Source: Rhodoferax sp.
GTDB lineage: Bacteria > Pseudomonadota > Gammaproteobacteria > Burkholderiales > Burkholderiaceae_C
Direction: 5' to 3'
DNA length: 64,000 nt
NCBI GenBank assembly: GCA_008015235.1
Contig: SSFF01000004.1
Location: 62,001-126,000 of the forward strand
Positions 44,851 through 53,350 of the stretch are shown here, in pieces. The notes below the pieces were generated by a model. The model was not told the DNA's origin. It searched no databases and saw only the letters and a program-made list of their open reading frames with translations. How positions within the stretch are numbered: position 1 is the first letter of the stretch; the number at the start of each line of letters is the position of its first letter. Both the position numbers and the translations under genes were made by a program.

Positions 44851-45637
44851 GGGCTTCCTCGGGCAGTTCGTCCACGGTCTTGGCACCGGTCATCACGGCC
44901 ACGGTGTCGCTCATGCTGATGGCCTTGGGGTTGACCACGGCGGCGCGCTTGCCCAGGCGCTGGATGTGGATGCGGTCGGCTATCTCGAACACATGTGGCA
45001 TGTTGTGGCTGATGAGGATCACCGGCAGGCCCTTGTCGCGCACGCGGCGGATCAGCTCCAGCACCATGTTGCCTTCCTTCACGCCCAGCGCGGCGGTGGG
45101 TTCGTCCATGATGACCACGTGCTGGGCAAAGGCTGCGGCGCGGGCCACAGCCACGCACTGGCGCTGGCCGCCCGAGAGCGTTTCCACCGCCTGCGTCATC
45201 GAGCGGATGCCCACCTTGAGTTCCTGCATGCGTGCCACAGCCTGGTCGAGCATGGCTTTCTTGTCGAGCAGGCGGAACAGCCGACCGATGGCGTTGTCCT
45301 TGACCAGCTCGCGGCCCAGGAACAGGTTCTCGGCAATGGTCATGGCCGGGGCCACGGCCAGGTCCTGGTACACGGTTTCAATGCCGGCGCGGCGCGCGTC
45401 GATGGGGGACTTGAAGCGCATGGCTTTGCCGTCGAGCAGCAGCTCGCCTTCGTCCGGTACGGTGGCGCCCGAAAGCGCCTTGATCAGCGAGGACTTGCCG
45501 GCGCCGTTGTCGCCGATCACGGCCAGGATTTCGCCTTCGCGCAGTTCGAAGTCGGTGCCGTCCAGGGCGGTGACCTGGCCGTAGCGTTTGACCAGGCCCT
45601 TGGCCTGCATCACGAGTTTGGGAGTCGGAGCAGTCAT
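44843..45637 (-). CDS. sugar ABC transporter ATP-binding protein (FrcA-like, single domain)
   Basis: This 264-residue ATPase drives a CUT2-type sugar importer. Walker A is GDNGAGKSS (about 43-51), the signature LSGGQRQCVAVARA (about 150-163) and Walker B VVIMDEPTAALG. It has one nucleotide domain, like Sinorhizobium FrcA, and unlike the double-domain RbsA. The ATG at 45637 follows the permease stop by one base. It is the third gene of the operon. Confidence 0.92.
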   Translation of the reverse strand: MTAPTPKLVMQAKGLVKRYGQVTALDGTDFELREGEILAVIGDNGAGKSSLIKALSGATVPDEGELLLDGKAMRFKSPIDARRAGIETVYQDLAVAPAMTIAENLFLGRELVKDNAIGRLFRLLDKKAMLDQAVARMQELKVGIRSMTQAVETLSGGQRQCVAVARAAAFAQHVVIMDEPTAALGVKEGNMVLELIRRVRDKGLPVILISHNMPHVFEIADRIHIQRLGKRAAVVNPKAISMSDTVAVMTGAKTVDELPEEAHA

Positions 45638-45638
45638 T

Positions 45639-46595
45639 TCAGCGGCCTCCCTTGCGCGACATCTGGTCGGTGGCGACCGCCAGGATGACCAATATGCCGG
45701 TAATGAGGGTCTGCACCACCGAGGCCACGCCCATGAGCGTGAGGCCGTTGCGGAACACGCCGACGATGATGGCACCGACCAGCGAGCCCAGGATGATGCC
45801 GCGCCCGCCAAACAGGCTGGTGCCGCCCAGCACCACGGCGGTAATCGCGTCCAGGTTCTCGGTCTGGCCAGCCTGCGGGTCTCCCACGCCGGTGCGTGCT
45901 ATGGAAAGCAGAGCGGCAATGCCATAGAAGAAGCCGGCCATCACATACACACCGAGCAGCACGCGCTCGACGCTGATGCCGGTGAGGCGGGCTGCCTCGG
46001 GGTTGTTGCCCACGGCGTAGAGGTGGCGCCCCGGTGCGGTGTCGGCCAGGAAGCGCCAGGCCACCAGGTACAGGCCCAGCATGAGCACGGTGCCCACGCT
46101 GATTTCGGTGCCGCCCCACGTGAAGGTGTTGCCAATGGCCGTGAGCGATTCGGGCAGGTTGCTCACGGTCTGCGATTTGGAATAGAGCTGTGTTACCGCG
46201 AAAGCAATGTTCATGGTGCCCAGCGTGACGATGAAGGAGGGCAGTTTGGCACGGGTGATGAGCAGGCCGTTGAGCAAGCCGAACAGGCAGGTGACGGCAA
46301 TACCGGCCAACATGGCCAGGGCCGGGTGCAGCCCGCTTTCGACCGCGAGCTTGGTCACCACCATGGAGCCCAGGGCCATGACCATGCCGCAGGACAGGTC
46401 GATACCGGCGGTGAGAATGATGAGGGTCTGGCCGATGGCGAGCACGCCCACGACCATGACCTGCTGCACCACCAGCGACAGGTTTTCACCCGTGAGGAAG
46501 CGGTCGGACTGGGTGGCAAAGAACAGGCAGGCCGCAGCCAGCGCGATCCAGGGCCCCAGCGCGCCCCAGGGTATTTGCCGAGAAGTCGTGTTCAT
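45639..46595 (-). CDS. sugar ABC transporter permease (FrcC/RbsC-like)
   Basis: This 318-residue inner-membrane permease has eight to ten helices. The segments LIILTAGIDLSCGMVMALGS, LPSFIVTLGTMNIAFAVTQL, AVGNNPEAARLTGISVERV and AVVLGGTSLFGGRG are the signatures of the CUT2 (ribose/fructose/xylose) permease family. The ATG at 46595 is preferred to a longer start that crosses the upstream hairpin. It lies between the binding protein and ATPase genes. Confidence 0.92.
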   Translation of the reverse strand: MNTTSRQIPWGALGPWIALAAACLFFATQSDRFLTGENLSLVVQQVMVVGVLAIGQTLIILTAGIDLSCGMVMALGSMVVTKLAVESGLHPALAMLAGIAVTCLFGLLNGLLITRAKLPSFIVTLGTMNIAFAVTQLYSKSQTVSNLPESLTAIGNTFTWGGTEISVGTVLMLGLYLVAWRFLADTAPGRHLYAVGNNPEAARLTGISVERVLLGVYVMAGFFYGIAALLSIARTGVGDPQAGQTENLDAITAVVLGGTSLFGGRGIILGSLVGAIIVGVFRNGLTLMGVASVVQTLITGILVILAVATDQMSRKGGR

Positions 46596-46617
46596 GGTCG
46601 CTTTAGAAGAGGTGGGT

Positions 46618-46643
46618 GTAAAAAAGGGGGCTTGCGCCCCCTC
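46618..46643 (-). terminator. internal attenuator after the sugar-binding protein gene
   Basis: On the minus strand GAGGGGGC-GCAA-GCCCCC is followed by TTTTTT. It is placed between the binding protein gene and the permease gene, which would leave the binding protein mRNA more abundant than the rest. Confidence 0.75.
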
Positions 46644-46670
46644 GGTACGGGCTGTCACGGTGTGCCTAGG

Positions 46671-47657
46671 TTACTTGTTGCCCCAGCACAGGTCCAGACC
46701 TACCTTGGTGTCCTTGCTGTCCACGCCTGCCACCGGTTTGCCCGCGATCAGGGTGACGCCCGTGTCCACGTAGCCGGAAGCCTTCTTGCCACCCTTGGCG
46801 TACTCCACCCCGGCAGCCACGCCCATGGCGGCCATCTTCAGCGGGTACTGCTGCGAGGTGGCGGCGATGATGCCGGCTGCGGTGTCCCGGATGCCTTGGC
46901 AGCCACCGTCTACCGATACGATGGTCACGTTCTTTTCCTTGCCGGCTTTCTTCAGTGCGTTGTAGGCACCGGCGGCAGCGGGTTCGTTGATGGTGTAGAC
47001 CAGGTTGATGTTGGGGTTCTTCTGCAGGCAGTTTTCCATGGCGGTCTGGCCCTTGGCAGCGTCACCGAAGCTGTCGGCCATGCAGGTGACCGCGGGGTCC
47101 TTGGACAGTTCGTTCGACTTGGCGTCCGCAGCGGGCAGGCCAAAGCCTTTCATGAAGCCATTGTGGCGTTGGGCACCGACGGGGTGGCCTGGGAACAGGT
47201 CCAGCGTGGCAATGACAGGCGCCTTGCCGCCCAGTGCGGCTTTCGCGTACTGGCCAATCAGCACGCCGGCCTTGTAGTTGTCGGTGGCGAAGAGGGCGTC
47301 GGCGCCTTCGAAGGGGCTGTCCAGCGCGATGACTTGCACACCCTTGGCCTGCACCTTCTTCACGGTGGGGATGATCGCATCACCGCTGGAGGTGATGAGG
47401 ATGGTCTTGGCACCGGCGGAGACCATGTTTTCGATGGCGGCGATCTGGCCTGCGGTGTCGCCGTCTTGCTTGCCTGCGGCGGTCAGCAGCTTGGCGCCCA
47501 TCTTCTTGGCTTCGGCTTCGGCGCCTTCCTTCATCTTCACGAAGAAGGGGTTGGTTTCGGTCTTGGTGATCAGGCCGATGACGGGCTCTCCGGCCGCAAA
47601 AGCGGCAGAAGTGGCCAGTGCCAGAGCGCTCAGAGTCAGGGTGCTTGCGAATTTCAT
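46671..47657 (-). CDS. sugar ABC transporter periplasmic binding protein (FrcB-like)
   Basis: This 328-residue product has a signal peptide (about 1-22, cut near AAFA). It belongs to the peripheral-binding-protein-like family used by CUT2 sugar importers, with PVIGLITKTETNPFF, AAIENMVSAGAKTILITSSG, ALDSPFEGADALFATDN and VSVDGGCQGIRD. The ATG at 47657 has CAGGAGA upstream. A promoter (TTGATT, 17-bp spacer, TATAGT) lies at 47775-47747. It leads the operon of importer, mutarotase and ROK repressor. The closest remembered relatives bind fructose or ribose. Confidence 0.92.
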   Translation of the reverse strand: MKFASTLTLSALALATSAAFAAGEPVIGLITKTETNPFFVKMKEGAEAEAKKMGAKLLTAAGKQDGDTAGQIAAIENMVSAGAKTILITSSGDAIIPTVKKVQAKGVQVIALDSPFEGADALFATDNYKAGVLIGQYAKAALGGKAPVIATLDLFPGHPVGAQRHNGFMKGFGLPAADAKSNELSKDPAVTCMADSFGDAAKGQTAMENCLQKNPNINLVYTINEPAAAGAYNALKKAGKEKNVTIVSVDGGCQGIRDTAAGIIAATSQQYPLKMAAMGVAAGVEYAKGGKKASGYVDTGVTLIAGKPVAGVDSKDTKVGLDLCWGNK

Positions 47658-47746
47658 GGTGTCTCCTGGGTGTGGAATGGATGGCAATCGAACCGGTCTG
47701 GGGGTAAACCCCCAAGAATTCACGCTTTACCTTGTAGCGTGGCTGA

Positions 47747-47775
47747 ACTATAGTTTCTGAAATTTACTAAATCAA
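47747..47775 (-). promoter_or_regulatory. sigma-70-type promoter of the sugar importer operon
   Basis: On the minus strand TTGATT (47775-47770), a 17-bp spacer and TATAGT (47752-47747) lie 90 bp before the binding-protein start. The -35 box falls inside the adjacent inverted repeat. Confidence 0.6.
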
Positions 47776-47788
47776 GTTGTTTTAGTTA
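47764..47788. promoter_or_regulatory. TTACTAAA...TTTAGTTA inverted repeat, candidate ROK operator
   Basis: Arms TTACTAAA and TTTAGTTA are nine bases apart, in the gap between the importer operon and the divergent kinase gene, overlapping the importer -35 box. It is the only clear dyad in this gap. The position fits repression of both transcripts by the ROK protein encoded at 43169-44401. Confidence 0.55.
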
Positions 47789-47802
47789 TCGAAAACCCTA
47801 AT

Positions 47803-48789
47803 ATGCGAACCATGAACAAGGACATCACCAGCTTCCAGGTGGCCACCGCAGGCGAAGCCCTGATCGACATGATGGGGCGCCCCGACGGCAGCTTCATGCC
47901 TTGCCTGGGCGGCGCCGTCTACAACCTCACCCGGGCCTTGGCCCTGCAGGACATTGCCACCCTGTACCTCAATCCGCTCTCATCGGACCGCTTGGGTCGG
48001 CAGCTGGCGCAAGGCCTGCGCGAATGCAATGTGGGACTGGCCTGTCCGGACCCTGTGGTCCAACCCACCGCGCTGGCCATGGTGGCATTGACTGAAAGCG
48101 GCCATCCCGATTACGCGTTCTACCGCGACGGAGTCGCCGACCGCGCCATCGACGCGTCCACGCTGGTGCAGCACTGCGCCGCCGCCACCGGCTTGCAGGT
48201 GGTGTGCACCGGCGCCCTGGCGCTGGACCCGCGAGACGCCGGGGTCTACCTGCCCTGGCTGGACGCCCAGTGCCAGGCCGGTCGCACCGTCGTGGTGGAC
48301 GCCAATATGCGTCCATCGGTCATGCAGGACCTGGCGGCCTACCGTCGGCATGTGCATGCGGTGCTGCAGCGTGCCCATGTCATCAAGGTCAGTGACGAAG
48401 ACCTTGCGCATTTGGGACTGACGGCAGGGACGCCATTGGAGCAGGCACGCCAGCTGCTCGCAGGCAGCCAGGCCAGTTGGCTGGCGCTGACCTGTGGCGC
48501 CGAGGGCGCCCACCTGCTGACACGGCATGGGGCCCACTTCACGGCCCGGGAATCCAGGGCCTTGAAGGTGGTGGACACCGTGGGAGCGGGCGACTGCTTT
48601 CTGGCCGGACTGGTGGCACGCTGGCTGGGTCTGGGGCTGGCACAGGACTGGGGCCGCTCGGTGGTGGATGCCCACGCGGCCCAAAGCCTGCTCGACCACG
48701 CCATTGCCAGCGCCAGCATCAACGTCCAGCGCCAGGGCTGCCAGCCGCCGCGTGCGCAGGAGATTGAGGTCTGGCTGGGGCTGGCCTGA
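47803..48789 (+). CDS. PfkB-family carbohydrate kinase
   Basis: This 328-residue cytoplasmic sugar kinase resembles fructokinases and related PfkB enzymes. Signatures are GEALIDMMG, GGAVYNLTRALALQD near the amino end and DTVGAGDCFLAGLVARW (the anion-hole GAGD with the catalytic Asp) near residues 258-274. It would phosphorylate the imported sugar. The ATG at 47803 lies very close to the promoter region; the next ATG at 47812 (MNKDITSF) may be the real start. Confidence 0.88.
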   Translation: MRTMNKDITSFQVATAGEALIDMMGRPDGSFMPCLGGAVYNLTRALALQDIATLYLNPLSSDRLGRQLAQGLRECNVGLACPDPVVQPTALAMVALTESGHPDYAFYRDGVADRAIDASTLVQHCAAATGLQVVCTGALALDPRDAGVYLPWLDAQCQAGRTVVVDANMRPSVMQDLAAYRRHVHAVLQRAHVIKVSDEDLAHLGLTAGTPLEQARQLLAGSQASWLALTCGAEGAHLLTRHGAHFTARESRALKVVDTVGAGDCFLAGLVARWLGLGLAQDWGRSVVDAHAAQSLLDHAIASASINVQRQGCQPPRAQEIEVWLGLA

Positions 48790-48877
48790 CGAAGCCCACA
48801 GGGTTTGCATGGCGGTCCGATAGGGATTAGCATGTCTCCCATAACAAGAAGTACCAACACTTCAACGGGAGGCGCAA

Positions 48878-49312
48878 ATGTCCATTGGTTTGCACTGGGA
48901 AGCTCGCGGCGTGCTCAGGGTCTGCAGCGGCGACATCGGTTTCGAGGAATACATGCAGTCCACGGCCGAACTGCACAACGATCCACGGTTTGATGCCTTG
49001 CGCTACTTCATCGACGATTTCACCCAGGTCGAGTCCCTGCACATGAGCTCCAACGATGTCGAGATGGTCATTGCCAGCATGATCGGTGCGGCCTACAGCA
49101 ATCCCCACATCCGCATGGCTATGGTGGCGCGGTCCGAACCCCTGCGCCAGATGCTGGCGCAACTTCTGCGCATGAGTCCCTATGTCAACCGCGTGTTCGA
49201 TACCCAGGCCGAGGCGCGGGAGTGGATTGGCAGCGGGGAAACCATGCCGGTGCCGCTGGAGATACAGCTGCAGGCCGCGGTCGATTTCGACACCCGGCCG
49301 CTCATCTACTGA
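48878..49312 (+). CDS. hypothetical protein, SpoIIAA-like fold possible
   Basis: This is a 144-residue soluble protein with good codon use. It begins MSIGLHWEARGVLRVCSGDI, has a likely alpha/beta core (FDALRYFIDDFTQVESL; VEMVIASMIGAAYSNPHIRMAMVARSE, quoted in part), and ends VDFDTRPLIY. Pattern and size recall SpoIIAA/STAS-like proteins, but I cannot confirm it. It is preceded by GGGAGG at the ribosome site. The gene is convergent with amiC, with six bases between them. Confidence 0.7.
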   Translation: MSIGLHWEARGVLRVCSGDIGFEEYMQSTAELHNDPRFDALRYFIDDFTQVESLHMSSNDVEMVIASMIGAAYSNPHIRMAMVARSEPLRQMLAQLLRMSPYVNRVFDTQAEAREWIGSGETMPVPLEIQLQAAVDFDTRPLIY

Positions 49313-49318
49313 GCACGC

Positions 49319-50713
49319 TCAGACCGTGCGTTTGCGTGCCAGGGGTGGGTTCTTGGCAAAGTAGGCTTCAATGCCGCGCATGAGCGCGTCGGACAGGGCT
49401 TCCTGGTAGGCCTCGCTGTTGAGCTTGGTCTCTTCCGTGGGGTTGCTGATGAAGGCCGCCTCGACCAGCACGCTGGGAATGTCGGGCGCCTTGAGCACGG
49501 CAAAGCTGGCCTGTTCGACCTTGGCCTTGTGCAGTTTGCCGACGCGGCCGATTTCCCCCAGCAAATGCTTGCCGAGCTTGAGGCTGTCGTTGATCTGGGC
49601 CGTGGTGCTCATGTCCAGCAGGGCGCGCTGCACGGTGGCGTCCTTGGCCTTGACGTTGATGCCGCCAATCAGGTCGGCCTTGTTCTCCTTGGCCGCCATC
49701 CAGCGCGCTGCACTGCTCGACGCACCGCCCTGGCTCAAGGCGAACACGCTGGCGCCTTGCGGCTGGGGCGTGAAGAAGGCATCGGCATGGATGCTCATGA
49801 ACAAGTCGGCCTGGACACGGCGGGCCTTCTGCACGCGCACGTGCAAGGGCACGAAGTAGTCGGCATCGCGCGTCAGGTAGGCCCGCATGGGGTTGCCGCC
49901 CACGCTGGCGGCATTGATGCGCTCGCGCAGCCGGTGCGCCAGTTGCAGCACAACCTCTTTCTCGCGCGTGCCGCCCGGGCCAATGGCGCCGGGGTCTTCA
50001 CCGCCATGGCCGGGATCCAGCGCGATGATGATCATGCGCTCGGCAGCGTCCGGTTCGGGCGGCTTTGGGGCATCATTTGGGCCCTTGCCCCTCTTGGAAT
50101 CAGCGGGATTTGCTCCTGAATTAATAGCAACAGCTCCGCTAGCCTTGTCGGCAGGTACGGGGGGACGCTGCGGTTGCGTGGTCTGGGCGATGAACTCACC
50201 CAAAGGGTCCGCCGAGCCGGCAGGGGAGGGGCCATCACCTGCTGCGGGCTTGCGCTCGCGCAACTGCTCGGCAATGAGCGTTTCCAGCGGGTCGACTTCT
50301 TTTTCAGGGTAAAGGTCAAACACCAACCGGTGCTGGTAGGCCGCCACCGGGGCCAGCGTGAACACCTGGGGCCGGGCTGGGTGCTTGAGGTCGATGACCA
50401 GGCGCACGATGCTGGGCGTGAACTGGCCCACGCGGATACCGGCAATGTTGGGGTCGTCGGCCTTGACCTTCGCCACCAGCTCCTTGAGCGCCGGGTTCAG
50501 GGCAATGCCCTCGATGTCCACGGCCAGGCGTGGCGGATTGGGCACAAAGGTCTGCTTGGCCACCAGGGCGGTGTCGGACTCGATGGTCACGCGCGAATAC
50601 TCGGGCGCTGGCCAGACCCGCACGTTGACAATGCCCGCGCCCCAGGCCAGCTGGCGCGCGCCCAGCGCCAGCACGATGCCGCCGCTTTGCAACAGGGTCC
50701 GGCGGCGCAGCAT
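49319..50713 (-). CDS. amiC: N-acetylmuramoyl-L-alanine amidase AmiC
   Basis: This periplasmic amidase splits septal peptidoglycan during cell separation. The 464 residues begin with a Tat-type signal (MLRRRTLLQSGG, cleaved near 26). An AMIN septum-targeting domain follows (about 27-130), then a Pro-rich linker and the zinc Amidase_3 domain (IALDPGHGGEDPG, REKEVVLQLA, FMSIHADAF, VLVEAAFISNPTEE). The linker near residues 196-201 coincides with a short copy of the dispersed palindrome. The start ATG overlaps the tsaE stop by one base, so they are coupled. Confidence 0.93.
   Translation of the reverse strand: MLRRRTLLQSGGIVLALGARQLAWGAGIVNVRVWPAPEYSRVTIESDTALVAKQTFVPNPPRLAVDIEGIALNPALKELVAKVKADDPNIAGIRVGQFTPSIVRLVIDLKHPARPQVFTLAPVAAYQHRLVFDLYPEKEVDPLETLIAEQLRERKPAAGDGPSPAGSADPLGEFIAQTTQPQRPPVPADKASGAVAINSGANPADSKRGKGPNDAPKPPEPDAAERMIIIALDPGHGGEDPGAIGPGGTREKEVVLQLAHRLRERINAASVGGNPMRAYLTRDADYFVPLHVRVQKARRVQADLFMSIHADAFFTPQPQGASVFALSQGGASSSAARWMAAKENKADLIGGINVKAKDATVQRALLDMSTTAQINDSLKLGKHLLGEIGRVGKLHKAKVEQASFAVLKAPDIPSVLVEAAFISNPTEETKLNSEAYQEALSDALMRGIEAYFAKNPPLARKRTV
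50112..50128 (-). repeat. short palindrome of the dispersed element in the amiC linker
   Basis: On the minus strand GCTATTAATTCAGGAGC resembles only the hairpin of the element; the GCGGGCC core is not found beside it. It lies in the variable linker. Evidence is weak. Confidence 0.35.
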
Positions 50714-51264
50714 CAGCTCTCCGGCAGGATGGTGACTGGCACCGGGCGCTGCAGCGGCAATGCGCTCACCAGGGCGCGCCCGGTGGCCGTGTGGGCCGTG
50801 AGCGTGACCAGGCGTTGCTGGTCGGTGTCGGTCTGCAGGTGGATGTCCAGGTCGGCCACGGGCAGCATGCGGGCTGCTTTTTCGGGCCACTCGGCCAGCT
50901 TCAGGCCGGGGCTGGCAAAGATGTCACGGAACCCCGCGTCTTCCCACTCGCGCGGGTCGTCGAAGCGGTAGAAATCAAAGTGCCACACGTTCAGGCCTGG
51001 CAGTTCATAGGGCTCGACCACGGCATAGGTCGGGCTCTTGACGCGCCCTTGAACCCCCAGCGCGCGCAGCAGGTGCCGCACCAGCGTGGTCTTGCCGGCC
51101 CCCAGGTCACCGTGCAGGGCAATGAAGGCGTTGCGCAAAGCGGCCTTTTGCGCCAGGGTGGCGGCAAACACCTCGGTGGCCAGTTCATCGCGCCAGACCA
51201 GGCTGGCCACGGTCGGGACCGTGGGTACGGCAGTGCTTTCTACAATAGTGACGTGACGCTCCAT
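50713..51264 (-). CDS. tsaE: tRNA threonylcarbamoyladenosine biosynthesis ATPase TsaE
   Basis: TsaE is the ATPase partner of TsaB-TsaD in making the universal t6A37 tRNA modification. The 183-residue protein has Walker A GDLGAGKTT (53-61) and a switch segment VKSPTYAVVEPYEL. YRFDDPREWEDAGF follows as usual. The amino end is about 20 residues longer than in small homologues. It overlaps amiC by one base and is head-to-head with queG. Confidence 0.94.
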   Translation of the reverse strand: MERHVTIVESTAVPTVPTVASLVWRDELATEVFAATLAQKAALRNAFIALHGDLGAGKTTLVRHLLRALGVQGRVKSPTYAVVEPYELPGLNVWHFDFYRFDDPREWEDAGFRDIFASPGLKLAEWPEKAARMLPVADLDIHLQTDTDQQRLVTLTAHTATGRALVSALPLQRPVPVTILPES

Positions 51265-52374
51265 AGCTCTCCATTAGACGGCCAAGAACTCATGGCACAC
51301 ATCCGTGCCTGGGCTCTGGAACTCGGATTCTCCCAAATTGGCGTGGCCGGTGTCGATCTTTCCTCCAGCGAGCCCGGTTTGCTGGCCTGGCTGGACCAGG
51401 GGTTCCATGGCGACATGCACTACATGGCCGCCCACGGCCTCAAGCGCGCCCGCCCTATGGAGCTGGTGCCCGGTACCGTGTGCGTGCTCACCGCGCGCAT
51501 GGATTATCTGCCGCGCGGCACGGCACCGGACTGGGCCGAACAGGAGCTGGCGCGGCTGCAGACGCCCACCCAGGGCGTGGTGTCGGTCTATGCCCGCGGG
51601 CGGGACTACCACAAGGTGCTGCGCAGCCGCCTGCAAAAGCTGGCCGACAAGATTGCCGAAGTGCTGGGGCCCGTGGGCCACCGCGTGTTCACCGACTCGG
51701 CCCCGGTACTGGAAGCCGAACTGGCCGCGCGCAGCGGCCAGGGCTGGCGCGGCAAGCACACGCTGCTGCTGAGCCGCGAGGGTGGCTCCATGTTCTTCCT
51801 TGGCGAGATCTACCTCGACTTTGCGCTGCCCTTGTCGGAGCCCACCAGCCACCACTGTGGCCAATGCACGGCCTGCATCAGTGCCTGCCCTACCGGGGCC
51901 ATCGTGTCGCCGGGCAAGCTCGACGCACGGCGCTGCATTTCCTACCTGACCATAGAGCACGCAGGGCCCATTCCCGAAGACCTGCGCCCGCTGCTGGGTA
52001 ACCGCATCTACGGCTGCGACGACTGCCAGCTGGTGTGCCCCTGGAACAAGTTCGCCCAGCCCAGTGCCTTGCCTGACTTCGACGCCCGCGCGCCAGTGCA
52101 GCCCCAGGACCTGCTGGCATTTTTCGCCTGGACCGAGGCCCAGTTTCTGGCGCACACCGAAGGCAGCCCAATCCGGCGCATCGGCCATGCGCGCTGGATT
52201 CGCAATGTGGCCGTGGCCCTGGGCAATGCGCTGCGCCAGCCAACTCTGGACGCGGACGTGACCCAACGCATCCGCCAGGCCTTGCAGCAGCGCCTGCAGG
52301 AGGCCGACGCCGTGGTGGCCGAACATGTGCAGTGGGCCTTGGCGCAGGGGCCTGCCCAGGAGGAGGGGCTTTGA
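51253..52374 (+). CDS. queG: epoxyqueuosine reductase QueG
   Basis: QueG reduces epoxyqueuosine to queuosine in tRNA using cobalamin and two [4Fe-4S] clusters. I give the GTG at 51253 (373 residues) because homology to E. coli starts upstream of the ATG at 51292 (SPLDGQELMAHIRAW resembles PLDLNQLAQKIKQW); the shorter 360-residue form is possible. The two cluster motifs are HHCGQCTACISACPTGAI and CDDCQLVCPWNK. The GTG start overlaps the divergent tsaE start by 12 bases, and a TACAAT box lies at 51241. It overlaps xerD by four bases. Confidence 0.93.
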   Translation: MTLHSSPLDGQELMAHIRAWALELGFSQIGVAGVDLSSSEPGLLAWLDQGFHGDMHYMAAHGLKRARPMELVPGTVCVLTARMDYLPRGTAPDWAEQELARLQTPTQGVVSVYARGRDYHKVLRSRLQKLADKIAEVLGPVGHRVFTDSAPVLEAELAARSGQGWRGKHTLLLSREGGSMFFLGEIYLDFALPLSEPTSHHCGQCTACISACPTGAIVSPGKLDARRCISYLTIEHAGPIPEDLRPLLGNRIYGCDDCQLVCPWNKFAQPSALPDFDARAPVQPQDLLAFFAWTEAQFLAHTEGSPIRRIGHARWIRNVAVALGNALRQPTLDADVTQRIRQALQQRLQEADAVVAEHVQWALAQGPAQEEGL

Positions 52375-53273
52375 GCGCAGCAGCGAACCAGGCGCTGGTG
52401 GACCAGTTCATCGACGCCCTGTGGCTCGAAGATGGCCTGGCGCGCAACACCCTGGACGCCTACCGGCGCGATCTGCAGCTGTTTTGCCACTGGCTGCAGG
52501 GGCGTAAACTGGCCGCGGTGGTGGAGGGCGATTTGCACGCCTACTTTGCCCACCGCCATGCCGCCACCCGCGCCACCACGGCCAACCGGCGCCTGACTGT
52601 GTTCAAGCGCTTTTTCCTGTGGGCGCTGCGCGAGAAGCTGGTGCTGGCCGACCCCACACTCAAGCTGCGCGCGGCCAAGCAGCCGCTGCGCGTGCCCAAG
52701 ACCCTGACCGAAGCCCAGGTCGAGGCGCTGCTTAATGCCCCGGACACCAGCACCGCTTTAGGCGTGCGCGACCGCACCATGCTGGAGCTGATGTACGCCA
52801 GCGGCCTGCGCGTGAGCGAGCTGGTGGACCTGCGGGTGTTTCAGCTCGGCCTGAATGACCACGTGCTGCGTGTGACTGGCAAAGGTTCCAAGGAGCGAAT
52901 GGTGCCTTACGGCGAGGTGGCGGGGCAGTGGCTGCAGCGTTACCTGAACGATGCCCGCAAGGAACTTCTGGCCGGGCAGCAGTCGGACGATTTGTTTGTG
53001 ACCGTGCGTGGGCAAAACGCAGGCAGCGCGATGTCGCGCGTGATGTTCTGGATGCTGGTGAAGAAGTACGCGCTGCTCGCGGGCATCCGCACGCCCTTGT
53101 CACCACACACTCTGCGCCATGCCTTTGCCACCCATCTGCTCAACCACGGGGCTGACCTGCGGGCGGTGCAGATGCTGCTGGGGCACGCCGACATTTCCAC
53201 CACCACCATCTACACCCATGTGGCGCGTGAACGCCTTGCTGCATTGCATGCCCAGCACCACCCGCGTGGCTGA
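52371..53273 (+). CDS. xerD: tyrosine recombinase XerD
   Basis: XerD, with XerC, resolves chromosome dimers at dif. The start TTG at 52371 has AGGAGG eight bases upstream and overlaps the queG stop (TTGA). The 300-residue protein has the full tyrosine-recombinase set: Arg147 (ASGLRVSEL), Lys171 (GKGSKER), His246 and Arg249 (HTLRHAF), His272 (GHADIS) and nucleophile Tyr281 (TIYTHV). Length and motif spacing match the housekeeping enzyme rather than an integrase. Confidence 0.92.
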   Translation: MSAAANQALVDQFIDALWLEDGLARNTLDAYRRDLQLFCHWLQGRKLAAVVEGDLHAYFAHRHAATRATTANRRLTVFKRFFLWALREKLVLADPTLKLRAAKQPLRVPKTLTEAQVEALLNAPDTSTALGVRDRTMLELMYASGLRVSELVDLRVFQLGLNDHVLRVTGKGSKERMVPYGEVAGQWLQRYLNDARKELLAGQQSDDLFVTVRGQNAGSAMSRVMFWMLVKKYALLAGIRTPLSPHTLRHAFATHLLNHGADLRAVQMLLGHADISTTTIYTHVARERLAALHAQHHPRG

Positions 53274-53299
53274 TGGATGCTCGGGTTTTGATGAAAGTG

Positions 53300-53342
53300 A
53301 CCGTTAGCCCGCGTATTCATTGCGCAGGCAGCTATCAATAGC
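53300..53342 (-). repeat. dispersed palindromic element, intergenic copy after xerD
   Basis: On the minus strand GCTATTGATAGC (53342-53331), TGCCTGCGCAATGAATAC and GCGGGCTAACGG follow the shared order; the tail to about 53285 is diverged. It lies between the convergent xerD and EAL-HDOD genes. Confidence 0.65.
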
Positions 53343-53350
53343 GTAGCGAA

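Noticed and set aside
52371-53273. XerD gene considered as a phage or integron integrase
   Set aside because: Length, motif spacing and position behind queG match housekeeping XerD; there are no attachment-site repeats nearby and no integron-integrase-specific insertion.
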